A stretch of 64,000 nt of DNA. Source: Haemaphysalis longicornis (Eukaryota; Arthropoda; Arachnida; Ixodida; Ixodidae). Position 1 is the first letter of the stretch. Each line of letters begins with the position of its first letter. Position numbers and translations under genes: made by a program. Below, in pieces: positions 31,691-42,967 of the stretch. Location: NCBI GenBank assembly GCA_013339765.2, contig CM023457.1, forward strand, positions 48,691,847 through 48,755,846, read 5' to 3'. The notes beneath the pieces were generated by a model. That model worked only from the letters and a program-made list of their open reading frames with translations, was not told where the DNA came from and searched no databases.

Positions 31691-32304
31691 TGGAGCCTTT
31701 TCTGAATAACTTGTTATGAAGTGCCGTCCAGCCCGAACTTGTTTAAGTCATCAGTATCATCACAATAATTGTGCGTGTACTGCATGACACATAGGTCTAC
31801 AACCGCTCCTGTCCTGGGTTGGCCAAGTACAATCGGAGTTTCTACAATTTCTTTAATAGCATAACTTTCTTGCTTTTACCTGAATGTCCTTTATGCGCAT
31901 TCCACAAGGTGTGGAGCCTTTGTGTGATTCCTAGGGTTTGCTTCACACTGTTTTTCTTATAATCAGCAACAACAAGTGAGCGTGACTACAAAAAATGAAC
32001 CATATGTAAACAGAACGTCAGGCGAAATAGGACTGACGAGTGGCTTAGCACGAATTACTGTTAAAAACGCGCTCGTCTTCTTGCGAGCACTTCGAAAATA
32101 CGTTTGGGTGCTTTTGCATCGCGTCTGCATATGAATATTTCTGTTATGGGGTGTTTTTAAGTAGTGTGGTGTAAGTTGCCCCTGACTGTCGTTTGCCTCA
32201 CTCAGATCATATAGCCAAAGTCTCAATCATTATCATGTGCATATATTTTCAGCGCACCGCGTGATACGTGAACCTTTTTGCCTTTTTTTTGCTTGTGATC
32301 GCAG
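31691..32304 (+). other. Copy B intron 4, 3' part
   Basis: It aligns with copy A 6990-7511 (GGAGTTTCTACAATTTCTTTA against GGAGTCTCTTGAATTTGTTCA). It ends in a T-rich tract and the acceptor TCGCAG. Confidence 0.6.
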
Positions 32305-32498
32305 CGAAAGTACTGACGAAGATAAACTTTCCGGCCAAGTACACGACGTCGTGCTGCTTTGGCGGCAAAAACTTCGACACCCTCTACGTCACTTCCGCCA
32401 GCTCCATGCCGGATGCCACGCAACCGGAAGACGGCCTGCTCTTCCAAGTCACTGAGCTGGGAGTTAAGGGGAAGGCGGCCTATGAGTTTGCCGGCTAG
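32305..32498 (+). CDS. RGN: Regucalcin/SMP-30-like copy B, exon 5 (C-terminus)
   Basis: The exon starts after TCGCAG and ends at TAG. It encodes AKVLTKINFPAKYTTSCC, FGGKNFDTLYVTSASSMPD, then PEDGLLFQVTELGVKGK and AAYEFAG. The TSCCFGG and GVKG segments are strongly conserved in regucalcins, and the final small-aromatic-AG ending matches the vertebrate YAG. It completes a 301-residue protein. Confidence 0.94.
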
Positions 32499-32739
32499 CA
32501 AAGTCAATGTTTTTTTATTTTATGCGACTGTTTTTTCTCCCAATCAGTTTGGCAACAATCTGCTTCCAGACTTCCGAGAAGCGAACTGGTGCTGTGGAGC
32601 AACGGAATGCTCGGAGTCTGCACCTCCGGGTTGAGACAAGGCAGTGCTACCAAGTACGGGTAGACAGTGGTGTTTCTCAGTGGATATACCTGTCTGCGTG
32701 TGATTGGCGCCATTGCTTATTTTTGTAAGACCTGCGCTT
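32499..32739 (+). other. Copy B 3' UTR/flank
   Basis: It aligns with the noisy 3' end of copy A (7740-7950). No AATAAA lies within 240 bases of the stop. The first clear AATAAA-type signal (about 33148) is inside the LINE that follows. Confidence 0.5.
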
Positions 32740-33655
32740 GCTGTTAGCCTGTTTGGAGCTATGCAAAAAGAATCGTGATGCCTTCTTTTTTGTTTACCAA
32801 AGTAATTTAAAGTCATCCAAAGTGCATTCAAAGTTGTCATCCGCAATTGGTGTCCTTGCACATTTGCGACGCATTCTCCCTACAAAGGTAAAAATCTTGA
32901 TTTACAGTGAATTGGTATCATCTCTGTTGCAGTACTACAGCATTGTGTGGTGTACTACTGGTGTCACAAATTTACGCTAGCTGTATTTACCGCAGAAAAG
33001 AGCCATACGTCATATTGCTACCGTGCATTATACTTCTTCAACAAAACACCTGTTTCCACTGTACGAAATTCTTCGTGTGTTTTGTGTGTACGATTATCGG
33101 TTGATGTTGTGCTTCAAAGCTTTTGTTAAGTATGGGACCAATAGCATAATAAAACTTGCTAAGCTAAAAGGAACCTGAAGTGTTCGTCTAACCAGGCACA
33201 AAGAAATTTTTGCTGTACCCACACCTAGAACAACTTATGATGAACAATCTCTGTCGTACAAACTACCTTCCTTGCTAAATTTATTAAACCATGAAGATTT
33301 TGATCCGTCATATAACCCTAACTCTCTCATCAAACGCTTCGCCCAGCTCATTTCATCTCGGGAATAGTGCATGCCTCGAACTTTATTCCCTTTTTTGGAT
33401 TGCTGCTTTTAGTGTTCACGTCACTTCATGACTATGCCTATGAACTTTTCTGTACTGGTTTTGCGTTATGTCGCTAAATTTTGTATAACTTGATGTTATG
33501 TAGCACTTGTCAACTTATATCCATTCATTGTTCCTGACTGATCATCATGCTGGTGTTTGCTAACTTGTAATGGGGTCGGGACCTCGTCAAGCTGCTCGAG
33601 CGTTTAGTCCCGTACTCCTCCTTTTCAAAGGAAATAAAGCTGTTTGATTGATTTA
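32740..33655 (+). mobile_element. 3' part of a CR1/L2-type LINE
   Basis: One frame gives GVLAHLRRILPTKVKILIYS, ELVSSLLQYYSIVWC, and a later frame gives RFAQLISSRE near the stop at about 33365. This is the C-terminal region after the RT in CR1/L2-like LINEs, which lack RNase H. Stops and shifts break it. The 3' UTR has the CTCGTCAAGC block and AAATAAAGCTG, then TTGATTGATTTATTGA at the end. Confidence 0.8.
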
Positions 33656-33999
33656 TTGACTTAATTCTAGTGAATTACGGGTGATGATCTCGAATTGTCA
33701 TTGCTGTGCTGATTAGGTCTGCACTATTGTTTGCTTGAAAGGATGGCGTCGAATGGCACATGAGAAAGAAGTATCTACGATAGGTCGCTGGGTAAACTTT
33801 TTTTTACTTATACCGGGGTGGTGGAGCGCTATCGCCAGGGCTCATTACTAATGAGTTAATAACGGACCTGCTAGGAAATTTAAGACGAACTGCAGGCTGT
33901 TTAAATGCCTTTCGATAATGTCGCTAAAGTAGACGCTGTAGGACCAATTACTCTCACCCGCAATGCAAGAATGCCGCAGGACAAACTTCGGAATAAAAA
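33656..33999. other. No recognisable feature
   Basis: Intergenic sequence with no supported gene or repeat. Confidence 0.4.
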
Positions 34000-34250
34000 T
34001 AAAAGCTTTTCCACTCAATGTGAAAGCTGTCGAAAGTGTAGAGCAGTGATTCGCCATAATGGGCTGTAGCGCCGTTATCCGCTCACTGCTACCATTCAAT
34101 GCAATTCAAATTTCCCGCCTTCGCAGTTCTCGCGCGTCCCTGCCTGAAGCTGCGCCAGCAAGAGTTCTGTTCTTTTTGTGCTTGCTTTTCCTCCCAGATG
34201 TGCCGGCATTGCACTGCCGCTTTTTCTTCGCTTACTATCGTGCTTCTGTA
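34000..34250 (+). repeat. Dispersed repeat, inverted relative to 1614-1775
   Basis: It holds CGCCATAATGGGCTGTAGCG and TTCGCAGTTCTCGCGCG, the complement of blocks at 1614-1775. The continuation at 34180-34340 merges into the A/B-shared 3' flank. Confidence 0.55.
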
Positions 34251-34582
34251 ACACCACCCTTCCATAGCGTTTCTAAGCGTTATTTTTTTCTTCATTTACA
34301 TCGTAAAAAAACAATCCAACGTATATTCTTCATTTAAAAAATGGTAGCGCTCTCAGGTGCGCACGTATATTTTGCCTCAAATATGTTAGAAGTTCCCTCC
34401 GTGCGAAATAATGTGGACATCTATGAGCCATGACAGCAGTTCTAGTAGTTGGCAACTGTCTTCCCTACACATACTTCGTTTTCAAGGATATACCTTCACT
34501 TTGTCCGCGCGGTTGAATCGAGTGACAAACACGGACCCAAATTATCTGTTTTAGGCAGCCCAAGAAAGTCCTTCGTCTTTAA

Positions 34583-35205
34583 AGGGACCCTACAACACTT
34601 TTTTCAGCTTTCACGAAATCTTAATGCTTGTAGAATGTAGTCAACCAACACATCCAATGCTTCGAATAGGGGAGGGGGGGGGGCAAAGTATCTCAACCAA
34701 AAATTACTGCTCTATGCACATCGGATAACTTAGAAACTTGCTCAAAAGATTTTTCTCTACCGTTCTTTGCGTTCATCAACAGCTGGAATTACGCCATTAC
34801 AGCGGTTTAGCGGCTATTGGCCGGCTTTTCTTCGGCTGCAGCAATGAACACATTCTAATAATAGCCACTTTAAAAACAAAGCCATAAAAGCAAAGCAGAA
34901 ACGGAAGGCCTTTCTGCTGCGACGAGCAAATCACGCAGTCCCGCTTCATGCTGCCGATAACTACAGTCGATCCCGGGTATATCGAACCAAGATATATCGA
35001 ATTATTGCATATATTGAACACTCCAAAATCCCCTTGGAAATCCTATGCGAAAGCAGATATTTTATATATCGAATTATCGATATATCGAACTTATTTGCGA
35101 TCCCCTTGGAGTTTGATATATCCGAGATTGACTGTATAGCCTTCGTGTTCTTCCAGACGCGAAGGAAAGAGTGAAGGCGTTTATCGGCAGTGTTGCAGAG
35201 TAATT
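34583..35205. mobile_element. MITE with TTAA target duplication (piggyBac-like)
   Basis: The element lies between TTAA at 34579-34582 and TTAA at 35206-35209, while copy A has one TTAA at 9975-9978 in the same context. The inner ends AGGGACCCTACAACAC and GTGTTGCAGAGTAATT are imperfect inverted repeats. There is no transposase. The interior is related to 26906-27245. A smaller MITE is nested at 34964-35134. Confidence 0.8.
34964..35134. mobile_element. 171-bp Tc1/mariner (pogo/Tigger)-like MITE, nested
   Basis: The ends CAGTCGATCCCGGGTATATC and GATATATCCGAGATTGACTG are inverted repeats (16 of 20 matching). TA flanks both sides (34962-34963 and 35135-35136). It is rich in ATATCGAA motifs. The terminal CAGT and TA duplication are typical of pogo/Tigger-like MITEs. 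It sits inside the TTAA element. Confidence 0.88.
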
Positions 35206-36106
35206 TTAAAATGGCATCTGAGCGCAACGGCTGCTGCACACCGAACCCTTGAGTAAAAGGCGGCTAGTTGCAGCGTATCTTATCGCACAGTTTCTTCACC
35301 TCTCCGGCCTCACTGCGAACCACTCGTACCGGCCTCCGGTGCGTGATAACACGGGTAAATATAGAAGAACGAGTGGCAACACTCTTATCTATGCCACTGC
35401 GCTCAGGAGATCTCGACAGCTGTATCCGATCGGTCCTGGTGAGTTCGTTGCTGTAATTTCGTGAAGGTCTCTTGCTTGGTATGTATTGCGAATCGATGGC
35501 AACTTTCCAATCGCCGTTATCACGGTAGGCTCTTCTCCTGCTGTTTTATCAGCTATTCTTGGTGCTAGAGTGTTTTTACCGTTATGGATGCTATTGCCTC
35601 AGAAGACACCGTAATTATTTTTGTTTTCTTTAAGATGCTGTTGTAGCTGTACGCTTCTTGCGTTGGCTGCGGACCCGATGGAATGCTTTCTGACTGCATA
35701 ATTTTTACAATATCCCTGCGCGACTAGACATTTCGCTTTTTTGTGCACGAATGCGATGCTCCTTGTCTGCTGCAGCTTTCCGGTTCATCGAAGTTCTTTG
35801 AGAAGTGACTGCTCTGGAGTTATTCTGTGGAATGCAAAGTGTTTCCGCACAGCTAATATTTTGGGCGAAAGCTCGCTTCGTGCGCAGCTTCAAGTTACGT
35901 TCCGGAGCGATGGAAATTGTCCCATTTGAATGCACGGGCCGTACGTTTTTACGACGAATTGCACAACAGCGTTTTAGTGTTCTGCAAACTCTTTCACAGC
36001 GCTTATGCGCTTTAACCAAGTCGACGTCGTGCTTCACAGGAAGTATCCCTTTCATTCGGAAATCTGAGCGAGAAAGCTGAGGAAACAAAATATATGTTTC
36101 ACACTT

Positions 36107-36108
<2 letters not shown>

Positions 36109-36147
<39 letters not shown>
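36109..36147. repeat. (CT)n microsatellite
   Basis: Nearly perfect CT repeat of about 19 units after CTTTGT. Confidence 0.95.
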
Positions 36148-36149
<2 letters not shown>

Positions 36150-36935
36150 CCGACTTAGCCAAGGAGGGTCTACCGAAGCACGAGCTCTCGCAGTAAAAAG
36201 TCTTCTAGCATGCTGAAGATTTTATGAAAAGAACCTTAAAACAAACGCTACTTTGGTACGACAGCCCACGCTTACAACGTGCGCTGCGAAAACGAAAAGG
36301 TGGAGAACAGGAGAGGGGACATCCGCCCCATTGCCATCGCCTTTAAGTGGAAAAGAAACTCCCTTTACCGCCTCTTCCTCTCACTTGTGACCTTCTAGAT
36401 TCCTGCTATCTGCAAGCGAAGAATTTTGTTCTAATGTGCTGAATAATGTCTGGCCAATTAACCGGTGCTGATATGCCCTCCGCGCGCCAGAACACGGTAG
36501 ATATATCTGCACCGTGCCTAATGCCCTGCGAAAGCGTTTCTCAATTTCGATACCATCGAACCTCTATAGTTCTGAATAGCTGGTAATAAAAAGACGGAGA
36601 TGTTTCGGCCACTGACCTCCCTTTGGCTGCTAACCGTCATTTTTTGTGGCCGTTCCTTCCCGCATTTGGAGATGCGGATATGGCCGGCTACGGTCCGCAG
36701 GGTGCTTTTGGAGGCCGCTGCCAGTTGAGCGGCGTTATCGTTGCCAGTTCGGTTCCGTAGTAAATGACAGCGCGGAACGCGTTGTATCACTGCCCGTCTG
36801 CAGCTTGCTGTCACACTGTCGCCACCTGTTTTGGAGTCATTCGCTCTGTGCGGACAACTGGCAGCTAAGGTTTTCTTGATCCTGGGGTAAGTAGTCTTCG
36901 GTGTTTTAGAAGACAATCTTCTAAAGTAAATTCAG
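36148..36935. other. No certain feature
   Basis: A 132-codon open frame on the minus strand (36518-36916) has a weak helix-turn-helix-like look (LAAASKSTLRTVAGHI), as in Tc1/mariner transposases. No other supporting motif exists. I do not call it a gene. Confidence 0.3.
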
Positions 36936-37420
36936 TACTAGGAATGGTTGGGTAATGTTTTGGGGGAAACCGGAAAATCTGGGTACTTGGGTAGGCTCGC
37001 ACAGCGGCCTTCGGCTGGGCGTGTAATGCAGAGAGCTGACAACCGATGGACTATCACAGTATGGCTAGAAACAGTGCTGGAAGTAGAGAGAGGGAGGAAG
37101 AAAAAGGTTATTTTGAGTAAAATGAGGGGGAGATGGACGCCTGTCGGAGAGCTTCATGGAGTCTGGGTGCCTCCATCCAAGCTCCCACTGATGATGGCCT
37201 TCTGGATAAAGCACACCGGGACACGTTGCTCTTTTGTGGTCTTCTGGAAGATGAGGAGAAGACAATTAACTTCGGTGGAGGGATGAAATCAGAAACTTCA
37301 TGGCGAAAAGAAAATCGACTACCCCTCTGTGGAAACGACAAATGATGGGGAAGCGCCAAGCTTTTCAAAATCAAGCCCAACCACCAAAAGAACCAACCCA
37401 AAAGCGAGCACCCGTTTCTT
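36936..37420 (+). mobile_element. LINE fragments (RTE-like C-terminus remnant, then another piece)
   Basis: GRVMQRADNRWT near 37019-37055 and ERGRKKK near 37087 resemble the RTE C-terminal pattern seen intact at 18763-18993. Positions 37240-37275 share GGAGGGATGAAATCAGAAA with 57245-57265. Both pieces are heavily decayed. Confidence 0.5.
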
Positions 37421-38100
37421 ATCGGTACGTTTACTGCACTGCGCTTGTGCTCTCTATTTCTTAGCTGATACGGGCATTCCAGGCTTTCCTAGCATTTAAC
37501 CATCGTCGTCGTTAGAGCGATGGGTGCTTTTTTTGCACGTCCACGCACCCTCTCTCCAAATCCAAACTGCTTCGACCTGCTGGAAGGGCCTATGTTGTTT
37601 TACGTCGAAGACAGGCAATAAAAAGAATAAGGAAGCTCTCACTAACGCGTAAGACTTGAAGGTAGCGAAGCTTACGCAACCTTCACTACCATCACGAAGG
37701 TTTAAGTCCACGATTGCAGCCGATTTGCTTTTTTTCGCTTCCGCAACGACCTCCAGCATTGTGCATAAGTGTAGTTCCTATTTTTGTTTTGCAAGATAAT
37801 CACGGAATCACCTTGAGGACGTACGCTATAACGTGTCTTGTTCCGAGCAAGTGTTGCCACGATTACGGCGAACGCTCGAGTCTTTCGTTCCGAGCAATCG
37901 ATCCGATAGACGCTGGAGTTTTTTTTTTTTCCAATCTGGCGATCCCCTAAGTGGGTATGCTTGGCTTGACAAACGTGCGCAGGGACGTTGAGCGGTCATC
38001 GCGGGCACGCACACACGAGCGCTAGGCATTTTCTTGGTTTCTAAACTGCCGGGCGTGTCGCCGCAAGGACCGCGTTCACGTGCGCGCGCTCGGTTTTCTG
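37421..38100. other. No recognisable feature
   Basis: Nothing supported on either strand. Confidence 0.4.
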
Positions 38101-38465
38101 GTATTTTAAATGCGGACACGAAAAATACGATTTGCTAAACAGCTTCGCTGTTCAAAAATTGGTTGGCGATTACGAATACTCCCTAATTGCAGAAATTTGG
38201 GCGCAGCTGTTTAGCTGTTTTGACTGTGCAAAATGTGTTGCTGCAAAGGATTTCAGACAGACATATATGTATGGTTACAGAAAACTTTATTTGCAGCGGC
38301 TGACGAACACAGCAGCCTCGCTCATTGTTCAGCACTCACTCTGGGTTCTGGCGTCGGCGGTTCCTCGGCTCCCGCTGCGGGCATCTCGTTTAGCTGCAGC
38401 GGCTGACGAAGCATACGACGGTTGCCTCACTCGCAGTCAGCACTCACTCCTGAAGCTGCAGTTCG
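38101..38465. repeat. Partial dispersed repeat related to 13850-13900
   Basis: The motif ATTTGCTAAACAGCTTCGCTG at 38130 matches ATTTGCTAGACAACTTCGCTG at 13848. Internal copies of GCAGCGGCTGACGAA occur at 38294 and 38397, a tandem duplication of about 103 bases. Confidence 0.5.
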
Positions 38466-38845
38466 CTGAGGCAGCACTCACTGGTGGTTCTCTCGACGGC
38501 AGCGATAGTGAGCCTCTGCGTCGGCGGCGCGAAGTGCGTCTCAGGAAAGGACCGCGAACTGCGTCTTAGGAAGCGAACGCACATCATCATTACGGCACGC
38601 TGCTAACGTTTTCGCCAAGCGTCGCGCAGACGAGCGTCTCGTGCGGGCTCAGCATACTGTACCCCCCTCCCCCCGCACACTTTCGGAGAAGCGTCTCGCT
38701 ACACCGCCACGCGAACCGCCCTCCCCTCACAATTTAGCGACAGTCTCCTCCTTTGCTTTCACTCTTCGGTCTTGCCGTCGTTCGCTCGGTTACGACGGCG
38801 ATGACGCCGCTCAGCCCCGGAACGACGCCAAAGGGCTGCGCCCTT
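38466..38845. repeat. GC-rich dispersed repeat, inverted partner of 13371-13775
   Basis: It is the reverse-oriented copy of 13371-13775 and ends in AAGGGCTGCGCCCTT. Shared blocks include CTCGGTTACGACGGCGA and GCGACGCTTGGCGAAAACG (inverted). Confidence 0.65.
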
Positions 38846-38852
38846 AAAAGTG

Positions 38853-38930
38853 CGTGAATGGCGCAGCGGATAACGTCGGCTTCATAACGCGAGGGACCCA
38901 AGTTCGATTCCGACCAAAGGAACCGTTTTA
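38853..38930 (+). repeat. tRNA-like sequence (CAT loop), probable relic
   Basis: ATGGCGCAGCGGATAACGTC (A-box region), CTTCATAAC with CAT in the anticodon position, and AGTTCGATTCCGACC (B box) are in tRNA order. The anticodon stem has two mismatches and the acceptor ends do not pair. It is either a decayed Met-type tRNA or a SINE head. It lies next to the repeat end at 38845. Confidence 0.45.
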
Positions 38931-39049
38931 ATTTTTACTTCACCCACGATCATTATCATCATCATCGTCAGAGAAAGTTGGCTTTCCTCCAGTGCTTATT
39001 GGGTGGACTACAGACAACGTAAGTGAGGGGTTGAAAGCTACGCTTTAAT

Positions 39050-40350
39050 AGGCTTGGTCATCGCAAGGCTTCAATAACTGGAGGAACATAGGAGAGCCCT
39101 TCGCCCTGCTGTGTACAGAGGCAGGATGGTGATCATGCTACGACATACTGCGAAATGTGTTGCCAATGGCGGTTTGCTCTTCAAAAGTAGTCGTTGAACA
39201 CACAAATATTCGATACCTTCTAAAATATTACGTAAAATGCATTCAAGTTTGACATTTGATGGAAATAATTGGCACTGCACCCCAACTGAGCACATCGCGT
39301 CTCTTGAGGCCTTTGGTGTTAGATGTTCTACACTAGCCCCCAAACCGCAACCTAATGTCGGTACGTTTCTTGTACGACGAAAGTAAATGTATTTAGCGCC
39401 CACAGAGCCTCGCGCCTTGCGCTTGAACACTACATAACATGCAAGAAATGCAGAAACAGTCGTGTGGGAACAGTTGATACCCCACCTGCAGAGTGGAACA
39501 GTCGTCGCAGTCGACAGCTGCCCTTTAACCGGATGTAGCCGAGCCAGCCATCTCGCTTCTGTAAACGGCAAAATAATTCCGGTGAACTCTACTCTGCCGA
39601 CCTGTACACATGTGGCGGATAAAGCCGTGTCAGCAGCACAGTAACAGTCCTCATTTTTAACGCCGACCGAACGCTGCAAATCCAGGATTAGCCGCAGGAT
39701 ACCAGTACCCTCAGCACCAGGCTCGCGTGCCTTCTCGTAAAAGAACCCAGGTCAACTCGAGAATGACGTCACGTCCGTCTCAGTGCCAAGCAGTTGGAAG
39801 TTGCGGTCTCCACAGTTTTTGAGTCCCTTGTTTTCAGTTTGCATCTAAACGTTTGCTTCTACGTCAGACGTACGCGGGCTGCACTCGATCCATTAAAACA
39901 GACGTCTGAGACTGAAATATAGGTAAGCTTGTGGGGAAGTTTTGCTGCAGCTTGCTTTCAGAAATGCATAACGGTAGTTCAGGTGCGTGTAGCGGCTATC
40001 TAGCAGTAGTTCAGCCGTTTTACTCGTCGGGAGATCTTCGTCATCGGAAGCGACGTCAGCGTTAGTCTATTTATTCTTCATTCATTTATAACCGCGTGAT
40101 TACTTTCGTTGTACGGGGGAGAGGGGAATCAGCGCGGGAGAGTACCAACCAAACAATTCGCACGTAGTACTGTGCAAAGTGGCAGACAAAACAATTAAAG
40201 CGCAAATAGAAAGGTATACCCACGACAATGCCGACCAAAGCTACAGAAAAAAAAAACTCCAATTGGCTTTCACACATGTGGCAAAAGCTGCATCGCTCGG
40301 GCTTACTTATTTCTGTCTGATGGCGCCTGAAAAAAAAGAAAGAAATTTTA
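39050..40350 (+). repeat. Segment duplicated at 57285-59860
   Basis: Ordered matches include GTAGTCGTTGAACACACAAAT (here) with GTAGTCGTTGAGCATACAAAT (58770), CGTGTGGGAACAG with the same at 59089, and CGTACGCGGGCTGCACTCGATCCA with the like at 59407. A LINE-like tail (NNWRNIGEPFAL) at 39073-39110 begins the block. The 57-59 kb copy carries large insertions. An open frame on the minus strand (39071-39679) spans it but shows no known domain and is not conserved in the second copy. Confidence 0.7.
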
Positions 40351-41424
40351 ATCAGCTTTGTTGTGCGTGAAAGTAAGTTTAATTTAAGTGGGCAGTTCCT
40401 CCTTACTAAAATATAGCCTGTCTTAGCTTGTAAAGATCACTACGTATTCTAGCGTTGGATTTCAAGATACAATGGAAAAGAAAAGCTTCATTCGGACTAC
40501 GTGTCTGCGATAAGGCAAGTGGTACCATATCAAGCTACTTTTTTTAAATGTGGCGCGCTGAACTCTGTAGTATAATTATAATGAACGAATAAAACAAACA
40601 AATTTCGCAGCCTTTCCATTTCTGCTACATTTGCGACTGTCCAGGCGTCACATGCAGTGAACGCAAACTCAAGTACAGCCGTGGTGTAATTCTTGTATGA
40701 CAATGTTCAAACAGCGGAGCTGTTTAGAATTGATCTTGGTCAGTTGGCTCTAGAAAAAATATACAAAAACATCGGCCGCGTACCTGCTCCTTTCGTTGCA
40801 AATGTCGACAAAAAGACGATAGTCTTTGTCGACATTTGCCAAGTAAATGCCTCCCTTCGCTTTCTCGCTCCCCTCTCATCTTGTTCCTCTTGCGTTGCGC
40901 TCCTCCCAAGGTAGAGACGCCAAAGGTTTCTTCAAGCCTATTTAAATTTACCGGTTTCACTGCTCCAGGCCGGGTCACAGGTGCCCTGATGTCCAGCGCT
41001 GCCGTAAGGCGGAGACGCGCGTGAATTGAGGCGCCCGACTTCAATGTTTATAGTACAAGGTTTCCCTAGTCCACGTGCGTTCCAAGCAGAACGTGGAACC
41101 TATCTAGTGGAACCTTTCGTAACTGTTGCCACTTGATTTCTTAAAATACCGCCAGAAGTTATATGGCGTGGGCGACAGCAGGCGACGGCGGAGTGATTTT
41201 TTTTCTGCAGTTGATGAAGTATTTAATCTCGCACAAATCAATCATGTATAGATTTTTTTATAAAGGGAACGCTGCAAATATCATTCTGTATTAATTTGTT
41301 GTCTTGTATTTGCGTAATGTCTTGTTGTTCTTCAACAATGTTGACAAGTATGAACATTACACCGGACTTAGACAGGCACATTTAGCTGTGACTATATAAG
41401 GCTGTTGCACATGCATTGTTTTAC
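40351..41424. other. No gene; contains one short hairpin
   Basis: The hairpin GCAAATGTCGACAAAAAGAC / GTCTTTGTCGACATTTGC is at 40798-40839. Nothing else is recognised. Confidence 0.4.
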
Positions 41425-41530
41425 TTTGGCCGGGTGGCTCAATCGAGTCACAGACAGACAGACAAACAGACATGCAGACAGACCAAAATTTCTGGGTTTA
41501 AGTAGCCCAAGAAAGACTATCGTCTTTAAA
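41425..41530 (+). repeat. Third copy of the GGCCGGGTGGCTCAATCGAG repeat
   Basis: TTTGGCCGGGTGGCTCAATCG, then CCAAAATTT, then AGGCAGCCCAAGAAAG-like sequence matches 9893-9975 and 34495-34580. A CAGA-rich stretch (41450-41485) is expanded here. The same unit at three sites means that part of the A/B 3' flank is itself a dispersed repeat. Confidence 0.6.
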
Positions 41531-41577
41531 AAATTCACTCCGCCGCGAGGCGGCCAGCATGACCTTTACCCAGCCGC

Positions 41578-41632
41578 GTAGGTGTATGGTCCCTAGAAAT
41601 TGTGCACATATTTCTAGGGACCATAGTAGGTG
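41578..41632. repeat. 41-bp hairpin insertion with 7-bp direct repeats
   Basis: The arms TATGGTCCCTAGAAAT (41585-41600) and ATTTCTAGGGACCATA (41610-41625) are perfect inverted repeats with a 9-base loop. GTAGGTG flanks both sides (41578-41584 and 41626-41632). Confidence 0.9.
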
Positions 41633-41769
41633 GAAACAAGCCTCGTCCAGATATGACGTCATCGCGCGCACCGGAAACGCTCGACCTTCAAGGACACTCT
41701 GCCCAGAGTTCGGGCCATGATCTCTCGCGTGCTCTTCTCCTCGTTAGTTCACGTGCGTTCGCGAGTGAA

Positions 41770-42815
41770 GTTCCGAAATTCTGACACTATGGTGGTTCAA
41801 CTCGGCATAAACTATTTCCTTAATAAGTCACACTCCTGGAGCAAGTTAAATTCCTTGGAAATAAACGTTAACACAGCGAAGGCAGTCACCTTTTCACCGA
41901 AGCAACCACATGCCGCGTTAAAAGGAAATCTTCTCGGTAACAGATTGTTGAAGTCATTCACTCCATTAAACCTCTCGGTGTCCGTTTCCATAAAAACATG
42001 TTTTGGGATCAGGATATCATGTTATTAACGTATTGCCAAATCGGTTGGTGTTTTAGCAAAGTTTCGATTCTTTTTGCCGCAGAAGCATAAACTAAAAAAT
42101 TACAGTGCTCTTTTTTCCCTCTCATCTGCTATATTGCGTTCTTTCTCTTTTTTTTATTGATTGCGGGTAAACCACAACAACGAACTTGAATAGCTTAGTC
42201 GGTCTCCACAAAAAAGCTCTTCGACAATTGCAGACTACCAAGCTCGCACTAAGCCACTATTCCATCGTTTTAATTTAGTTTCCATTCGCAAGCTTTTTCT
42301 CATGTCATTTGGTGACAAGATACAAACAATGCATTAACACTTCTAAAAATTTACAAGCTTCTCTTGCAGATATACCAAACCCGGATGCCGGACATGTCAC
42401 AACTCGTAACACGGAACCTTTGCAATTCCCTTTTTGAGGACATCCTATGGGGAACAAATGATTCGCTGTTCTTTCCCAGTGGTACTAAACTACCTGCTCA
42501 AACAGACATTACATATACAAACCATTAGCACAGCAAGAGTGCGCACTACTTTGTACATGCGGAATAATTAGTTTTTCAAGGACATTTAACGTGTAGTCAT
42601 ATGTTAATCAGCTCTACTTCTTCTTATTTGCATGTCTGTGTTAGTGTGAACTGATTATCCCGATTTACGTACATGATACTGTTATTTGCTTGTGTATTTC
42701 TCACCCTCTCTGTGCCTTGTAAAAGGGGGCCGAACCCTCGTCAAGTGGACTAGCTTACACTTTTTGTTCGGGCCTTCTTCCAAATGTTATTTGAAAAAAT
42801 AAAATGATTTAGTTT
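41770..42815 (+). mobile_element. CR1/L2-like LINE 3' remnant
   Basis: Interrupted frames give SLEINVNTAKAVTFSPK, then PLNLSVSVSIKT, then SVGVLAKFRFFLPQKHKL. This is the late-RT and C-terminal region of a CR1/L2-like LINE. The 3' end has CGAACCCTCGTCAAGTGG and AAATAAAATGATTTAG, comparable to the element ending at 33655. Many stops are present. Confidence 0.7.
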
Positions 42816-42967
42816 GATTTTGTAAGCCTCCCATTTCGGGAGGCCTTCGCTTTGCAGCGGACATGAATGGGCTGATTGTTAGGTGGATAATTACTCCGCA
42901 ATAAGCTCGATTTCTGGTCGCGTGGTGCCGCGGTTGGGTGACCGACAGCAATTGGAAACCTAAGACT

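Larger units (their letters stand above)
34251..36085 (+). repeat. Copy B 3' flank, duplicate of 9640-11000
   Basis: It is collinear with the region after copy A, including GTGCGAAATAATGTGGACAT and GGCTGCTGCACACCGA. The shared region ends near 36085 with GCGAGAAAGCTGAGG, matched by GCGAGATAGCTTGTG at 10890. An inserted element occupies 34583-35205. Confidence 0.75.

Noticed and set aside
36518..36916. Possible Tc1/mariner helix-turn-helix in a 132-codon minus-strand frame
   Set aside because: Resemblance is limited to about 16 residues. No catalytic region, terminal repeats or TA duplication were found.
38853..38930. tRNA-Met gene
   Set aside because: The CAT loop is present, but the anticodon stem is mismatched and the acceptor stem is absent.
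39071..39679. 202-codon open frame on the minus strand
   Set aside because: It lies in a duplicated block whose second copy (58.8-59.3 kb) does not keep the frame, and no domain is recognised.
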